The position numbers and the translations under genes were made by a program. 64,000 nucleotides of DNA, from positions 62,001 through 126,000 of the forward strand of contig PMSM01000005.1 in the NCBI GenBank assembly GCA_003168335.1. The letters are read 5' to 3'. The stretch is from Blastocatellia bacterium (GTDB lineage Bacteria > Acidobacteriota > Blastocatellia > Pyrinomonadales > Pyrinomonadaceae). The notes beneath the pieces were generated by a model. That model was not told the DNA's origin. It saw only the letters and a list, made by a program, of their open reading frames with translations, and made no database searches. Every line of letters begins with the position of its first letter. The first letter of the stretch is position 1. Positions 52,258 through 62,309 of the stretch are shown one piece after another.

Positions 52258-53064
52258 ATGAGCGAAACGGGAGCGCAAACACAAATACAACATGCGCCTG
52301 GTAGTTTTTGCTGGGCTGAGCTGGCCACAACCGACGGGCCGGGCGCCAAGAAGTTTTATTCCGAACTATTTGGTTGGGAGGCGCACGACAGTCCTGTCGG
52401 CCCCGACATGGTTTACACCATGCTGAAACTCAACGGGAAAGACATCGGCGCGCTCTATCAGAAGGGTGAGATGATGAAAGACGTGCCCACCCATTGGGCC
52501 TCGTACATCAGCGTGGCCAGCGCCGACGAAATTGCTGCGAAGGCTAAATCGCTTGGCGGCACCGTCATGAAAGAACCTTTCGATGTCATGGACGCGGGCC
52601 GCATGGCAGTGATCATCGATCCGACTGGCGCCGCTTTCTGCATTTGGCAACCGGGCGGAAACACTGGCTTTGGGGTTAAGGGCGAACCGAATTCGGTGTC
52701 CTGGAACGAACTGCTTACGACCGACACTGCGCGGGCGATTGATTTCTACACGAAGTTGTTCGGTTGGGAAGCGAACACTCACGGCGCTCCGATGGAATAC
52801 ACAGAATGGATGAACGGTACTGAACACGCCGGCGGGATGATGCAAATCGCTCCGCACATGGGACCGGTGCCGCCCAACTGGGGAATCTATTTTGCGGTCG
52901 ACGATTGCGACGCGGCATTTCAAAAAGCGACGTCGCTGGGCGCCCGGGCGTATGTGCCGCCGATGGACATTGAGAACGTCGGCCGCTTCGCAGTCCTTAG
53001 TGATCCGCAGGGCGCGGTGTTTTCGATCATCAAGTTGAAGCCGCAGCAGCAAGAGAAGAAGTAG
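52258..53064 (+). CDS. Two-domain VOC family protein
   Basis: A 268-residue protein made of two similar VOC (glyoxalase/bleomycin-resistance fold) halves. Each half opens with an AELATTDGPGAKKFYSELFGWE-like block (near 20 and near 150) and closes with DPTGAAFCIWQP or DPQGAVFSIIKL. Proteins of this layout (CFP30/27-kDa antigen-like) have no proven reaction. ATG 52258 has aaggagaaaac upstream. It stands alone. Confidence 0.9.
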   Translation: MSETGAQTQIQHAPGSFCWAELATTDGPGAKKFYSELFGWEAHDSPVGPDMVYTMLKLNGKDIGALYQKGEMMKDVPTHWASYISVASADEIAAKAKSLGGTVMKEPFDVMDAGRMAVIIDPTGAAFCIWQPGGNTGFGVKGEPNSVSWNELLTTDTARAIDFYTKLFGWEANTHGAPMEYTEWMNGTEHAGGMMQIAPHMGPVPPNWGIYFAVDDCDAAFQKATSLGARAYVPPMDIENVGRFAVLSDPQGAVFSIIKLKPQQQEKK

Positions 53065-53101
53065 GTAGTAGTAATAGTCCGCCGTAGCGGACGAACGACT
53101 T

Positions 53102-53232
53102 TTTGGAGTGCGGCGACTTGTCGCCGCTTTGGTATGCGGAGCCTTGGCGCCGCAGCGTCTCAAAGACATCTGTCTACCTGGTCGCGACAAGTCGCGGCCT
53201 ACCAAAGCGCTGACAAGTCAGCGCACTCCAAA
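53102..53232. repeat. GGAGTGCGGCGACT palindromic repeat, copy 2 (long form)
   Basis: It has the same ends as 16372-16431 (tttggagtgcggcgact, agtcagcgcactccaaa) but with about 70 extra bases in the middle, including gtcgcgacaagtcgcgg. Confidence 0.88.
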
Positions 53233-53293
53233 TTCAGTCGTCCGCCGCGCGGACGCTTTGACCAATCGATTGCCCTCACGTACAAATGAATAA

Positions 53294-54196
53294 ATGAAAG
53301 CGCGCGTCGTCTGGCTGATCCTTTGCTGCATTTGGGGATCGACCTGGCTGTTCATCAAGATCGGTCTCGCTGATTTGCCACCGCTGACGTTTGCGGGCAT
53401 TCGGTTTGTCCTCGCCTCTCTAATCTTAACGGCGCTCGTCTTGCTCCGTCGGGTACGACTACCGCGCAGCGGCAAAGAGTTGGCGCTGATTGCGATTACC
53501 GGGGTGCTGACCTTCGCTCTTAACTACGGCCTCGTGTTTTGGGGCGAGCAGTACATTTCTTCGGGACTCGCGGCCGTGCTGCAATCGACTTTTCCCGCGT
53601 TTGGTTTGGTAATAGCGCATTTCTACCTCCCCCACGAACGCCTGACTACAGCGCGAGTCTTGGGTGTCCTGCTGGGCGTCTGTGGTGTGGCCGTAATCTT
53701 TTCAGATCAGCTGAGCATTGCCGGGTCGATGGCGTTGCTTGGCAGCATGGCGCTGGTGCTGAGTGCGCTCTTTGGTTCTTACGGCAACGTTCTGGTGAAA
53801 GCCTACGGTGGCAAGATCGATCCGCAGGTGCTGGCCGCCGGCCAGATGGTCTGTGGGTTCGTGCCGCTGTTCATGATCGGAATTCCCACTGAAGGCAATC
53901 CAGTGCATTTCCACTGGACCACGATGGCTGTAGTTTCTTTGCTGTATCTGGTTGTGGTTGGTTCCGTGATTGCGTTCGCACTTTACTACTGGTTGGTGCG
54001 CCACATGGACGTGACCAATACCATGCTGATTGCGTTGGTAACTCCTGCAATCGCGGTGATTCTCGGCATGATTGTGTTGCACGAAAAACTCAACTGGCGT
54101 CTGCTGGCCGGCGGCGCTTGTATCATTTCGGGTTTGGCGCTGATTGTGTTTCGTAAGCGGCACAAGAGTGTGTCAATGATTGAAGAAGAACCCTAG
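53294..54196 (+). CDS. EamA-family drug/metabolite transporter
   Basis: A 300-residue membrane protein with about ten hydrophobic segments forming two EamA halves. The first half begins WLILCCIWGSTWLFIKIGL, with the usual GSTW motif and PPLTFAGIRFVLA. The second half holds LLYLVVVGSVIAFALYYWLV and ends in a basic tail (FRKRHKSV). Such transporters export small metabolites or amino acids; the substrate is unknown. It is 40 bases upstream of the aldehyde dehydrogenase and may be co-transcribed. Confidence 0.92.
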   Translation: MKARVVWLILCCIWGSTWLFIKIGLADLPPLTFAGIRFVLASLILTALVLLRRVRLPRSGKELALIAITGVLTFALNYGLVFWGEQYISSGLAAVLQSTFPAFGLVIAHFYLPHERLTTARVLGVLLGVCGVAVIFSDQLSIAGSMALLGSMALVLSALFGSYGNVLVKAYGGKIDPQVLAAGQMVCGFVPLFMIGIPTEGNPVHFHWTTMAVVSLLYLVVVGSVIAFALYYWLVRHMDVTNTMLIALVTPAIAVILGMIVLHEKLNWRLLAGGACIISGLALIVFRKRHKSVSMIEEEP

Positions 54197-54236
54197 TTGA
54201 TACCTAAACCCTGACACCAGTCGGTATAATTCTTTC

Positions 54237-55628
54237 ATGGCCATAGCATCTATCAATCCAGCCACCGGCGAGACGCTAAAGACTTTCGAGCCGCTCAGCC
54301 ACCAGCAGCTCAACGAAAAACTTCAGCGTGCTCACGAGGCATTTCAGACTTATCAACGGACTGGCTTCGCTGAGCGGGCCCCGTTTATGGTGCGCGCAGC
54401 CGAGATTCTGGAAAGTGAAAAGAGGGACTTTGCCCGACTGATGACTCTTGAGATGGGCAAGCCGATCAACGCCGCCGTTCAGGAAGCAGAGAAGTGCGCC
54501 TGGGTTTGCCGGTACTATGCCGAGAATGCCGAGCAGCATCTGGCCGATGAGATTGTCGAAACCAACGCCACCAAGAGCTATGTTCATTTTCAGCCGCTCG
54601 GTGTGGTGCTCGCCGTCATGCCCTGGAATTTTCCGTTCTGGCAAGTCTTTCGTTTCGCCGCGCCCGGTTTGATGGCCGGCAACGTGGGATTGCTCAAGCA
54701 TTCTTCAAACGTACCGCAATGTGCGTTGGCGATCGAAGACATCTTCCGCCGTGCGGGCTTTCCTGAAGGCGCATTTCAGACGCTGTTGATTGGATCGGAT
54801 TTGATCCAAAGCGTGCTGGAAGATCCGCGAGTGGCCGCGGCAACACTCACCGGCAGCGAACCCGCCGGTCGCAGCGTGGCGAGCATCGCCGGAAAGCAGA
54901 TCAAGAAAACCGTGCTGGAACTCGGCGGCAGCGATCCTTTCATCGTGATGCCTTCGGCTGATTTGGAAACAGCAACCACGACTGCCGTTAAGGCCCGCAC
55001 GATGAACAACGGCCAGTCATGCATCGCCGCAAAGCGTTTCATCGTTCACGCTCAAATTTATGATGAGTTCGAAAAGCGTTTTGTTGAAGCGATGAAGAAG
55101 TTGCGCCTCGGTGATCCAATGAGTGAATCGACCGACATCGGCCCATTGGCGACTGAGGAGATTCTGAAGGACCTTGAGGAGCAGGTGCAGGTGACGGTCG
55201 CGGCCGGCGCAAAAATTCTCACCGGCGGCCAAAAGTTTAGGGCAGAGGGTGATTTAGCGCGGGGCAATTTCTACGAACCAACCGTCCTGGTGGACATCCC
55301 GAAAGGATCGCCGGCCTACTGGGACGAAATCTTTGGGCCAGTCGCTTCGTTGTTTCGCGTCGGCAATATCGATGAAGCAATCGAACTCGCAAATGCGACG
55401 CCCTTTGGCCTGGGTGCCGCTGGCTGGACTAATGACGAGAGCGAGATCAAGCGCTTCATTGACGAACTGGAAGCCGGCTCGGTCTTTATCAACGGGATGG
55501 TTGCTTCCGATCCGCGTCTGCCGTTTGGCGGGGTGAAGCATTCCGGCTACGGAAGAGAACTTGGTGAGTTCGGCATTCGCGAGTTCGTGAACATCAAGAC
55601 AGTTTGGATCAAGTCTGAGCGGGCCTGA
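54237..55628 (+). CDS. NAD(P)-dependent succinate-semialdehyde dehydrogenase-like
   Basis: A 463-residue aldehyde dehydrogenase. The N-terminus [37 protein letters not shown] near 124 and LELGGSDPF (catalytic Glu) near 225 are typical of the short succinate-semialdehyde dehydrogenase group. The catalytic Cys is in [12 protein letters not shown] near 262. It would feed succinate into the citric acid cycle. The Kgd enzyme encoded at 58078-61878 can produce succinate semialdehyde from 2-oxoglutarate, so the two could form an alternative route; that link is inference. Confidence 0.9.
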   Translation: MAIASINPATGETLKTFEPLSHQQLNEKLQRAHEAFQTYQRTGFAERAPFMVRAAEILESEKRDFARLMTLEMGKPINAAVQEAEKCAWVCRYYAENAEQHLADEIVETNATKSYVHFQPLGVVLAVMPWNFPFWQVFRFAAPGLMAGNVGLLKHSSNVPQCALAIEDIFRRAGFPEGAFQTLLIGSDLIQSVLEDPRVAAATLTGSEPAGRSVASIAGKQIKKTVLELGGSDPFIVMPSADLETATTTAVKARTMNNGQSCIAAKRFIVHAQIYDEFEKRFVEAMKKLRLGDPMSESTDIGPLATEEILKDLEEQVQVTVAAGAKILTGGQKFRAEGDLARGNFYEPTVLVDIPKGSPAYWDEIFGPVASLFRVGNIDEAIELANATPFGLGAAGWTNDESEIKRFIDELEAGSVFINGMVASDPRLPFGGVKHSGYGRELGEFGIREFVNIKTVWIKSERA

Positions 55629-56735
55629 TTAATCGGTGGCTGCCTTTTTGCGTTGCTGCTCGCGTTCCAACAAGTTTCTTTTACGATCCAATCCCCAACG
55701 ATAGCCACCCAGTCCTTTGTTTTCACGAATCACGCGATGGCAGGGAATGACCAGCGCCACGTGGTTGCCGGCGCAGGCGCCGGCCACAGCGCGCACAGCT
55801 TTCGGTTTGCCAATTGCTTTGGCTATTTCCTGGTAAGAACGCGTCGTGCCCGAGGGAATGCGTTGTAACTCTTCCCACACGCGCCACTGAAACGCCGTTG
55901 CCTGGATGTCTAGCGGCAGATCGATGCGCGGACTCTTGCCGCTGATGTGGTCCAGTACTTTGCTTAGCCACAGGTTCAACGAAGGGCTAATCACGGTGTC
56001 ACGGGAATCGATCGAGGCATTAGGATACTCGGCGAAGAGCGACGTGGTTAGTTCTGAGTCCGAATCGCCTAGCGCAACTGAACACACACCGCGCTCTGTG
56101 GCGGCGACGAGTACGCGCCCGAGCGGACAGCCGGCAATCGTGTAGATGATGCGCATCCCCTGTCCACCGCGGCCGTAAGTCGCCGGCGTCATGCCCAGCC
56201 GCGCAGAAGATTTTTCATAAAGACCGCGACTCGATCCGTATCCCGCGTCGTACATCGCATCAGTCACCGAGGCCCCGCTCTTAACTTTTGTTTTGAACTG
56301 ATCAAGCCGGCGCGATTCCGCATACTGTCGCGGTGTAATACCCATGACGTTTTTGAACGTGCGTTGCAGGTGGTGAGCGCTGACGCCCGTTTCCGTGCTC
56401 AGCGTCTTTAGCGTGAGCGGCTCTTCATCATGTTCGTCGATCGCGTGACAAATGCGCCGGACGAGTTCGATTTGCGGATCGGTTCCTTCAGCGCGACGAG
56501 GATGGCAGCGTCGACAGGCGCGAAAGCCGGCTTGCTCGGCGGCCTCGGGAAGCTGAAAGAAACTGACTTGCTCGCGGCGCGGCCGGCGCGCGGGGCAGGA
56601 AGGTCGACAGTAGATGCCGGTCGATCGCACGGCAAAGACAAAGCTACCGTCGCGCGAAGCATCGCGTGAGAGCACCGCCTGCCACAGTTCGGGGTTATTC
56701 ATAATAGCGGCCACGTTAGTTGATATCTGCAACAT
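55629..56735 (-). CDS. ada: Ada: methylphosphotriester sensor and O6-methylguanine methyltransferase
   Basis: A 368-residue adaptive-response protein. The N-terminal zinc domain has four cysteines (YCRPSC, then FRACRRC), one of which accepts methyl groups from phosphotriesters. An AraC-type DNA-binding domain follows (TLKTLSTETGVSAHHLQRTFKNVMG, near 108-132). The C-terminal MGMT domain has the active site IPCHRVI near 332 and ends with GGYRWGLDRKRNLLE. ATG 56735 has gaggtgaag upstream. In E. coli methylated Ada activates its own gene. Tag, another alkylation-repair enzyme, lies at 50036. Confidence 0.94.
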   Translation of the reverse strand: MLQISTNVAAIMNNPELWQAVLSRDASRDGSFVFAVRSTGIYCRPSCPARRPRREQVSFFQLPEAAEQAGFRACRRCHPRRAEGTDPQIELVRRICHAIDEHDEEPLTLKTLSTETGVSAHHLQRTFKNVMGITPRQYAESRRLDQFKTKVKSGASVTDAMYDAGYGSSRGLYEKSSARLGMTPATYGRGGQGMRIIYTIAGCPLGRVLVAATERGVCSVALGDSDSELTTSLFAEYPNASIDSRDTVISPSLNLWLSKVLDHISGKSPRIDLPLDIQATAFQWRVWEELQRIPSGTTRSYQEIAKAIGKPKAVRAVAGACAGNHVALVIPCHRVIRENKGLGGYRWGLDRKRNLLEREQQRKKAATD

Positions 56736-56876
56736 GTTACTTCACCTCAGGTAGATTTGATGAGGCGATAATAAAGCTCAGCGGTGCGGGGCATCTATCC
56801 GAAGTTTGCGGTCAAACTTTAGCCAATAGAGTGGCAGGCATTTCCCAAACAGTGTATAAGGCAATGTCTGACCAAT

Positions 56877-57419
56877 ATGCAGAACGAACTCGACGTCATC
56901 CGTGACCTCACAACCAGATTTTCGGGGGCTGGGTTTGAGTACATGCTGACCGGCTCCGTGGCCATGAACTACTATGTATTACCCCGGATGACCAGGGACA
57001 TTGATGTCGTTGTTGCTCTCGAACCAAAGGATGCTGAGAGAATTGTGGCGTTGTTCGAGAATGATTACTACATTGACCGCGTCGCGGTTGCAAGAGCTAT
57101 CACCAACGAGACGCTCTTCAATGCTATCCACAACGAGAGCGTGATTAAAGTAGACTGCATCATCAGAAAGAGTACTGAGTACCGCCAGCTTGAATTTGCT
57201 CGACGCCGGGAGATGCAAATTCAAGATGTTAAAGTCTGGATCGTGAGCAAAGAGGATTTGATCCTGTCCAAACTCTATTGGGCCAGGGATTCTCATTCTG
57301 AGTTTCAGCTTCGCGACGTGAAAAACTTGTTGGCTTCGGGGTATGACGCGGAGTATCTCGAAAGATGGACACACAACCTTGGACTTGATGACCTGTTGAA
57401 GGAATGTCTGCATGAATGA
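56877..57419 (+). CDS. Nucleotidyltransferase-fold protein
   Basis: A 180-residue protein of the nucleotidyltransferase superfamily (AbiEii/MNT-like). The core is LTGSVAMNYYVLPRMTRDIDVVV near 23-45, with the G-S and D-x-D metal motif, and VDCIIRK near 95 giving the third acidic residue. ATG 56877 has no strong ribosome site. It overlaps the next small gene by 8 bases, so the two are probably coupled. Such pairs occur as toxin-antitoxin or housekeeping modules; which applies here is unknown. Confidence 0.8.
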   Translation: MQNELDVIRDLTTRFSGAGFEYMLTGSVAMNYYVLPRMTRDIDVVVALEPKDAERIVALFENDYYIDRVAVARAITNETLFNAIHNESVIKVDCIIRKSTEYRQLEFARRREMQIQDVKVWIVSKEDLILSKLYWARDSHSEFQLRDVKNLLASGYDAEYLERWTHNLGLDDLLKECLHE

Positions 57420-57654
57420 TACGTCACCCGAAATTGAACGAAAGGTCTTCGAGATGATCATGGCCCGGTCGGGAGAAGAGCGCTTCATGATGGGCGTTCG
57501 GTCATTCGACGCGGCACGGGAAATCGTATTGGCTTCATTGCCAAAAGATTTGCCTGAGCACGAACTGAAACGCATGCTATTTGAGCGAATCTACGGCGCC
57601 CCAATGGAAGAGTTTGTAGCCACTGCCTTGCCGTCGTCGAAACAATCACGATGA
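57412..57654 (+). CDS. Small partner of the nucleotidyltransferase
   Basis: An 80-residue helical, mildly acidic protein (ERKVFEMIMARSGEERFMMG and LPEHELKRMLFERIYG). Its ATG lies inside the end of the nucleotidyltransferase gene and its stop overlaps the DUF4199 gene start. I do not recognise a family. Two-gene overlap suggests joint function with the nucleotidyltransferase. Confidence 0.7.
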   Translation: MNDTSPEIERKVFEMIMARSGEERFMMGVRSFDAAREIVLASLPKDLPEHELKRMLFERIYGAPMEEFVATALPSSKQSR

Positions 57655-58088
57655 GACGCGCCCTCAAGTACGGAATCGCCGTGACGGTAGTCATCGCCGC
57701 CTGGGTGGCGCTGAAGCAGTTTGTGCTGCACCTGGAACCGCGCCCGCCGGCCCAGATCGCCGACGTTGCAGTCTTCAATCTCGCTGCGATTGTCGGGTTG
57801 GTGCTCGGAATTAAATCAAGGCGGGCGGCCAATGGCGGCTCGCTGACTTTCGTGGATGGATGGAAGACGGGAATATCGATCGCGGTTACATACGCGATAT
57901 CGATCAGTCTTTACTTTCTTTTCCTTCTGGCTCTGGTTGGATCTACTCTGATGCAACAAAAAGGTGAGACGAGCTATGTCAAAGCCCTCGTGGGAGCCCC
58001 AATTGGTTTTGCACTGTTCGGGACAGCGTTCTCAGCGGTCATCTCGCTGCTCTTGAAGAAAAAGCCCGCCATGGGTATCAACGAATGA
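57651..58088 (+). CDS. DUF4199-like membrane protein
   Basis: A 145-residue protein with four hydrophobic segments (about 5-25, 37-55, 70-95, 108-135). It matches the DUF4199 layout, including KYGIAVTVVIAAWVALK and SLTFVDGWKTGISIAVTYA. The start overlaps the previous stop (atga). Its end overlaps the convergent Kgd gene end by 11 bases. The function is unknown. Confidence 0.78.
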   Translation: MRRALKYGIAVTVVIAAWVALKQFVLHLEPRPPAQIADVAVFNLAAIVGLVLGIKSRRAANGGSLTFVDGWKTGISIAVTYAISISLYFLFLLALVGSTLMQQKGETSYVKALVGAPIGFALFGTAFSAVISLLLKKKPAMGINE

Positions 58089-61000
58089 TAAGCGCTTCCT
58101 GCACCAGACGCTGCTGCTCTTGCGTGTGCACCGCGTAACTACCGGTGGCCGGACTCGCTGAGGCTGCGCGGCCGACATAACGCGGACGCTCGCAGCGTGA
58201 CAGCAAATTCTCGAGTCGCGATTCCATAAACGTCCAGCCGCCCATGTTCTTCGGCTCTTCCTGACACCATACGAGTTCCTTTGCATTCGGATAACCGGCG
58301 AGCACCCTGGTTAAAGCGGTCAAAGGAAACGGATAGAATTGTTCGCACCGGACGATGGCCACGCGATCGTCTTCCACGTTCGCTGAGCCCTCCCTGACGG
58401 TCGGGCTACTGCCCCGCGCACCTTCGGTCGGGCTACTGCCCCGCGCTTTTTTCCGCGCATCGCTGAGATCGTAAAAGACCTTGCCGCTGCAGAGAACGAC
58501 TCGCTCCACTCGATCTGGATCGGTTAACTCCACGTCATTGATCAGCGGGCGAAATCCACCGCTCGTTAATTCATCCAGCGAAGATCCGGCCGCCGGCAGA
58601 CGCAGCAAGCTCTTTGGCGTCATGACAATCAGAGGGCGCTCGAAACCGGTGCGGACCTGGCGGCGAAGCAAATGGAAGTACTGCGCAGGTGAAGTTGGAT
58701 AGCAAACCGAAAAGTTGTTGGCGGCACAGAGCTGCAGAAAGCGCTCGAGACGCGCACTGGAATGTTCCGGGCCCTGGCCTTCGTAACCGTGCGGCAGCAG
58801 CATGGTCAGACGCGACGTTTGTTGCCACTTGTCCTCGCTGGCCGCCACGTACTGGTCGATGATCGACTGGGCGACATTGTTGAAATCGCCGAATTGCGCT
58901 TCCCACATCACCAGCGCGTCTTTGGCCACCACCGAGTAACCATATTCGAAGCCGAGCACGCCGGCTTCGGAAAGCGAGCTGTCGAAAACTTCAAAGCGGC
59001 CCCGTGGAGAGTCTGACGAACGCAATTCAGCCAGCGGCGCCCAGGCCGCGCCGGTTTGGGTGTCGTACAAAACCGCGTGACGTTGGCTGAACGTGCCGCG
59101 GCCGGAATCCTGTCCACTCAAACGCACGCGCGTGCCTTCGATTGCCAGCGCGCCGAACGCGATCGCCTCTGCGAATGCCCAGTCCATGGGCAAGCCGCCT
59201 TCGCCCATCTTTGCCCGCCGCGCCAGTTGACTTACCATTTTCGGATTCAGATTGAACCCTTCGGGCACAACTGAAATCTGGCGCGCGATGTTCTTAACCA
59301 CGTCCGAATCGACGGCCGTATCGACTACCTCTGAACCGTCAAGTTCCGTTGTTTGCGGCACGACTGCTTCCGCGGATTTTTGCGTTGCGGCTATTTCCTT
59401 GGCGCGGGTCAGCGCATCTTCGTAGCGACGGATGCGCTCTTCGATCAATTTATTCACTCCGGCTTCATCAATCACGCCTTCGCGCACGAGTCGCTTTGCA
59501 TACAAGGTGCGCACACCGGTATGGGCCTTCACCCGCTGATACATCAGCGGCTGCGTGTAGCTCGGCTCGTCGGTCTCGTTGTGTCCCAGACGGCGAAAGC
59601 CGACCACGTCCAGAACGACGTCCTTCTTGTACTTCTGCCGGTAGTCGAGCGCGATGCGCAGAGTCCGATATGCGGCTTCCGGATCGTCGCCGTTGATGTG
59701 AAAGATGGGCGACTGGGTCATGCGCGCAACGTCAGTGGAATAGATTGACGAGCGGCCGGCTTCGGGCGAGGTCGTGAAGCCAATCTGGTTATTGATGATG
59801 ATGTGAATGGTGCCGCCCGTGCGATAGCCGCGCAACTGCGCGAGCTGCAGCGTCTCCATCACAATACCCTGGCCGGCAAAGGCGGCGTCGCCGTGCAACA
59901 GCACTGGCAGCGCATTATTCATCACTTCATCGCGTGAAATATCAGCATGCTCCATCATCTCGTCCTGCGTGGCCCGGGTCATCCCTTCGACGACCGGATC
60001 GACTGCTTCAAGATGACTTGGATTCGGCGAGAGAGTGAGACGGACTTTCTTGCCGCCGGCAGTTTCGCGTTCGCCGGCCGCGCCCTGGTGATATTTTACG
60101 TCGCCCTCGTCCGCTGGAAACGATGGGTGCACAGAGCCCTCGAAAGCCGTGAAGATGCGTTCGCAGAAATGTCCGATGACGTTCGCCAGGACATTCAGAC
60201 GGCCACGGTGCGCCATTCCCATCTTGATGTCGGCGACCCCGAGATCGCCGGCGCGCTCGATCAACTGATCGAGCAGGGGAATGATTGTTTCGCAGCCTTC
60301 AATCGAAAAGCGTTTTTGGCCGAGGAACTTGGTGTTCAAAAAGCGTTCGAACTGCTCGGCGGAAATCAATTTCCAGAGGATTCGTTTCTTGATCTCCAGC
60401 TCGATCGGCTCAGGCTGCACGAACTCGCGCCGAATCTGCTCGCGCAGCCAGAGCTTTTCTTCTTTGCTCTGAATGTGCCGGTACTCAGTCCCAACTTTGC
60501 CGCAGTAGGCGCGTTGCAGAATGTCGAGGATCTCGCGCAGCGTGCCCGTCTCAGTACCTCCGAGGCCGCCGGTAATGAACATACGATCCAGGTCCCAGAT
60601 GGTCAGGTTGTACGTCTCGATATCCAGCTCGGGGTGATAAAGCAGAGGCATCGCATGCAGCGGATCTATGTCGGCGATCAAATGACCGCGCACGCGATAG
60701 GCATTGATCAGCTCCATGACGCGCGCCTGGCGGATCGATTGCTCGTGCATCTGATCGGCGCCCAAAAAGAGAGGATTCCGATCGACATTCCAACGGAGCG
60801 GGGCGTGAGGAATTCCTAGATCGGAAAAAATCTCGTCATAGAACTTGTCTTTGCCTAAGAGCAGTTCATGCACGCTGGCCAGAAATGCGCCGGACTCAGC
60901 GCCCTGAATGATGCGATGATCGTAGGTGCTGCTGATGGTTATGGCTTTGCTGATACCGAGTTGCGGCAGGATTGCCGGCGCCATCGACTGATATTCGGCC

Positions 61001-61878
61001 GGATACTCAATCGCGCCGGTGGCGACAATCAGTGATTGTCCGGGCATCAGGCGCGGCGTGGACGCGACCGTGCCGATTGTTCCCGGATTAGTCAAAGACA
61101 TCGTCGTGCCCTGAAAGTCTGAGACCTGCAGCTTGCCTTCACGGGCGCGCGTGACCACGTCGTCGTAAGCTGCCAGGAATTCTGAGAAGCGAAGCTTGTT
61201 TGCGTTCTTGATGTTGGGGACCAGCAGAGTGCGCGTCCCGTCCTTCTTTTCCACGTCGATCGCGATGCCGAGGTTCACCGATTCGCGTCGCACGCGCGCC
61301 GGCTGTTTGTCGAACACTCCAAAGCCATCGTTGAGCTGAGGAAGGCGATCGATTGCGCGTAGGATCGCGTAGGCGATCAAGTGTGTGTACGAAGCTTTGC
61401 GGCGATCGTTCTCCTGCAAGTGCCGGTTAATGATGCGACGGTTTTCGTCGAGGAGCTTAACTGGGATGCGCCGCTGCGAAGTCGCCGTCGGAACTGAAAG
61501 GCTTGCTTCCATGTTCTCGACGATCTTGAGCGCGGCGCCGCGAATCGGAACTATCTCTCCTGGTGCTGGTGCGGGCGACTGCTTTGCTGCTGCGGGCTTG
61601 GGGACAGTTGCCGGCGCCACGCCGGGACCGCTCGCGTCGCGCTTTGGCGCGGCAGATCCGCCATCGCTTTTTGGCTGGGTCACAACGGGGCCTGCGTCGG
61701 CAGGAACCGACGTGCCGTTCTCACTGAACAGTTCTTCAAAATACGTCCGCCACGATTCATCAACCAGCGCGGGATCGCTGCGCCAGCGCGCGAGCAAGCC
61801 CTCTACGTAGGTCGCGTTGGCGCCGAAGTTCTCGGCGATAAGTTCAGATAGGTCAGGTTTTGTTTGCTCTTGAGCCAA
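58078..61878 (-). CDS. kgd: Fused 2-oxoglutarate decarboxylase/dehydrogenase (Kgd-type E2-E1)
   Basis: A 1266-residue multifunctional enzyme of the citric acid cycle. An N-terminal OGDH-type helix (SELIAENFGANATYVEGLLA), a Pro/Ala-rich linker (about 60-110) and a succinyltransferase core without lipoyl domain (about 125-355, with YDHRIIQGAESGAF) come first. The thiamine-diphosphate E1 part follows: MAHRGRLNVLAN near 565 and HGDAAFAGQGIV near 655. This layout matches mycobacterial Kgd. A repeat-derived insertion (ARGSSPT twice, 9 residues apart) sits near 1145-1160. It is the only gene on the minus strand in this part. Confidence 0.95.
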   Translation of the reverse strand: MAQEQTKPDLSELIAENFGANATYVEGLLARWRSDPALVDESWRTYFEELFSENGTSVPADAGPVVTQPKSDGGSAAPKRDASGPGVAPATVPKPAAAKQSPAPAPGEIVPIRGAALKIVENMEASLSVPTATSQRRIPVKLLDENRRIINRHLQENDRRKASYTHLIAYAILRAIDRLPQLNDGFGVFDKQPARVRRESVNLGIAIDVEKKDGTRTLLVPNIKNANKLRFSEFLAAYDDVVTRAREGKLQVSDFQGTTMSLTNPGTIGTVASTPRLMPGQSLIVATGAIEYPAEYQSMAPAILPQLGISKAITISSTYDHRIIQGAESGAFLASVHELLLGKDKFYDEIFSDLGIPHAPLRWNVDRNPLFLGADQMHEQSIRQARVMELINAYRVRGHLIADIDPLHAMPLLYHPELDIETYNLTIWDLDRMFITGGLGGTETGTLREILDILQRAYCGKVGTEYRHIQSKEEKLWLREQIRREFVQPEPIELEIKKRILWKLISAEQFERFLNTKFLGQKRFSIEGCETIIPLLDQLIERAGDLGVADIKMGMAHRGRLNVLANVIGHFCERIFTAFEGSVHPSFPADEGDVKYHQGAAGERETAGGKKVRLTLSPNPSHLEAVDPVVEGMTRATQDEMMEHADISRDEVMNNALPVLLHGDAAFAGQGIVMETLQLAQLRGYRTGGTIHIIINNQIGFTTSPEAGRSSIYSTDVARMTQSPIFHINGDDPEAAYRTLRIALDYRQKYKKDVVLDVVGFRRLGHNETDEPSYTQPLMYQRVKAHTGVRTLYAKRLVREGVIDEAGVNKLIEERIRRYEDALTRAKEIAATQKSAEAVVPQTTELDGSEVVDTAVDSDVVKNIARQISVVPEGFNLNPKMVSQLARRAKMGEGGLPMDWAFAEAIAFGALAIEGTRVRLSGQDSGRGTFSQRHAVLYDTQTGAAWAPLAELRSSDSPRGRFEVFDSSLSEAGVLGFEYGYSVVAKDALVMWEAQFGDFNNVAQSIIDQYVAASEDKWQQTSRLTMLLPHGYEGQGPEHSSARLERFLQLCAANNFSVCYPTSPAQYFHLLRRQVRTGFERPLIVMTPKSLLRLPAAGSSLDELTSGGFRPLINDVELTDPDRVERVVLCSGKVFYDLSDARKKARGSSPTEGARGSSPTVREGSANVEDDRVAIVRCEQFYPFPLTALTRVLAGYPNAKELVWCQEEPKNMGGWTFMESRLENLLSRCERPRYVGRAASASPATGSYAVHTQEQQRLVQEALIIR
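58400..58446. repeat. Duplicated GTCGGGCTACTGCC unit inside kgd
   Basis: The 20-base unit at 58400-58419 recurs exactly at 58427-58446, a 27-base step that keeps frame. The preceding ccctccctgacg and the unit itself echo the end of the intergenic element at 50640-50755 (ccctccc, gtcgggatactgcccc). Confidence 0.85.
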
Positions 61879-62309
61879 AAGGATTCACCTTGCGCGCCCG
61901 TGCATATTTGCACTTGTTAATGATCAATTCAGTCTTGTCTTTTCGTTTGCGAACAGGTTAGCACCTTCCGTTTCTGATTGCATCCGGCCCTTAGAAATCC
62001 TAGCGATCTGGAAAGCGCCTTTGTTTTGAGAATTCCTGCGCTCCTCAGTCAAGCTATTGCCGGGAGCGCGGACGTCCCGTCCGCACAGCGTGCGCAGCAC
62101 GCTAAATCCCTCTTTTGCGGTGAAATTCAGCAACGCTTTTCGCGCTTCGCGCTCAGTGCGGACGGGACGTCCGCGCTCCCAGGAATAAGGAGCCTCCTTT
62201 TGGAAGTTGAGTCGGCGCCGAAGAAAGTTTTCACTCGAATTCAAGCCCGACCAATGGTATTGTATCCGGCCATTCGCATTACTCAGTTCACGGAGAGTCG
62301 AGTTCATTC
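61879..62309. other. Intergenic gap with palindrome
   Basis: This 431-base gap holds no convincing gene. It has the perfect palindrome at 62062-62180. The kgd promoter should lie just after 61878; I see no strong boxes. Confidence 0.5.
62062..62180. repeat. GGGAGCGCGGACGTCCC palindrome (perfect 25-base arms)
   Basis: The 25-base arm 62062-62086 is exactly complementary to 62156-62180, with a 69-base loop. Confidence 0.95.
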
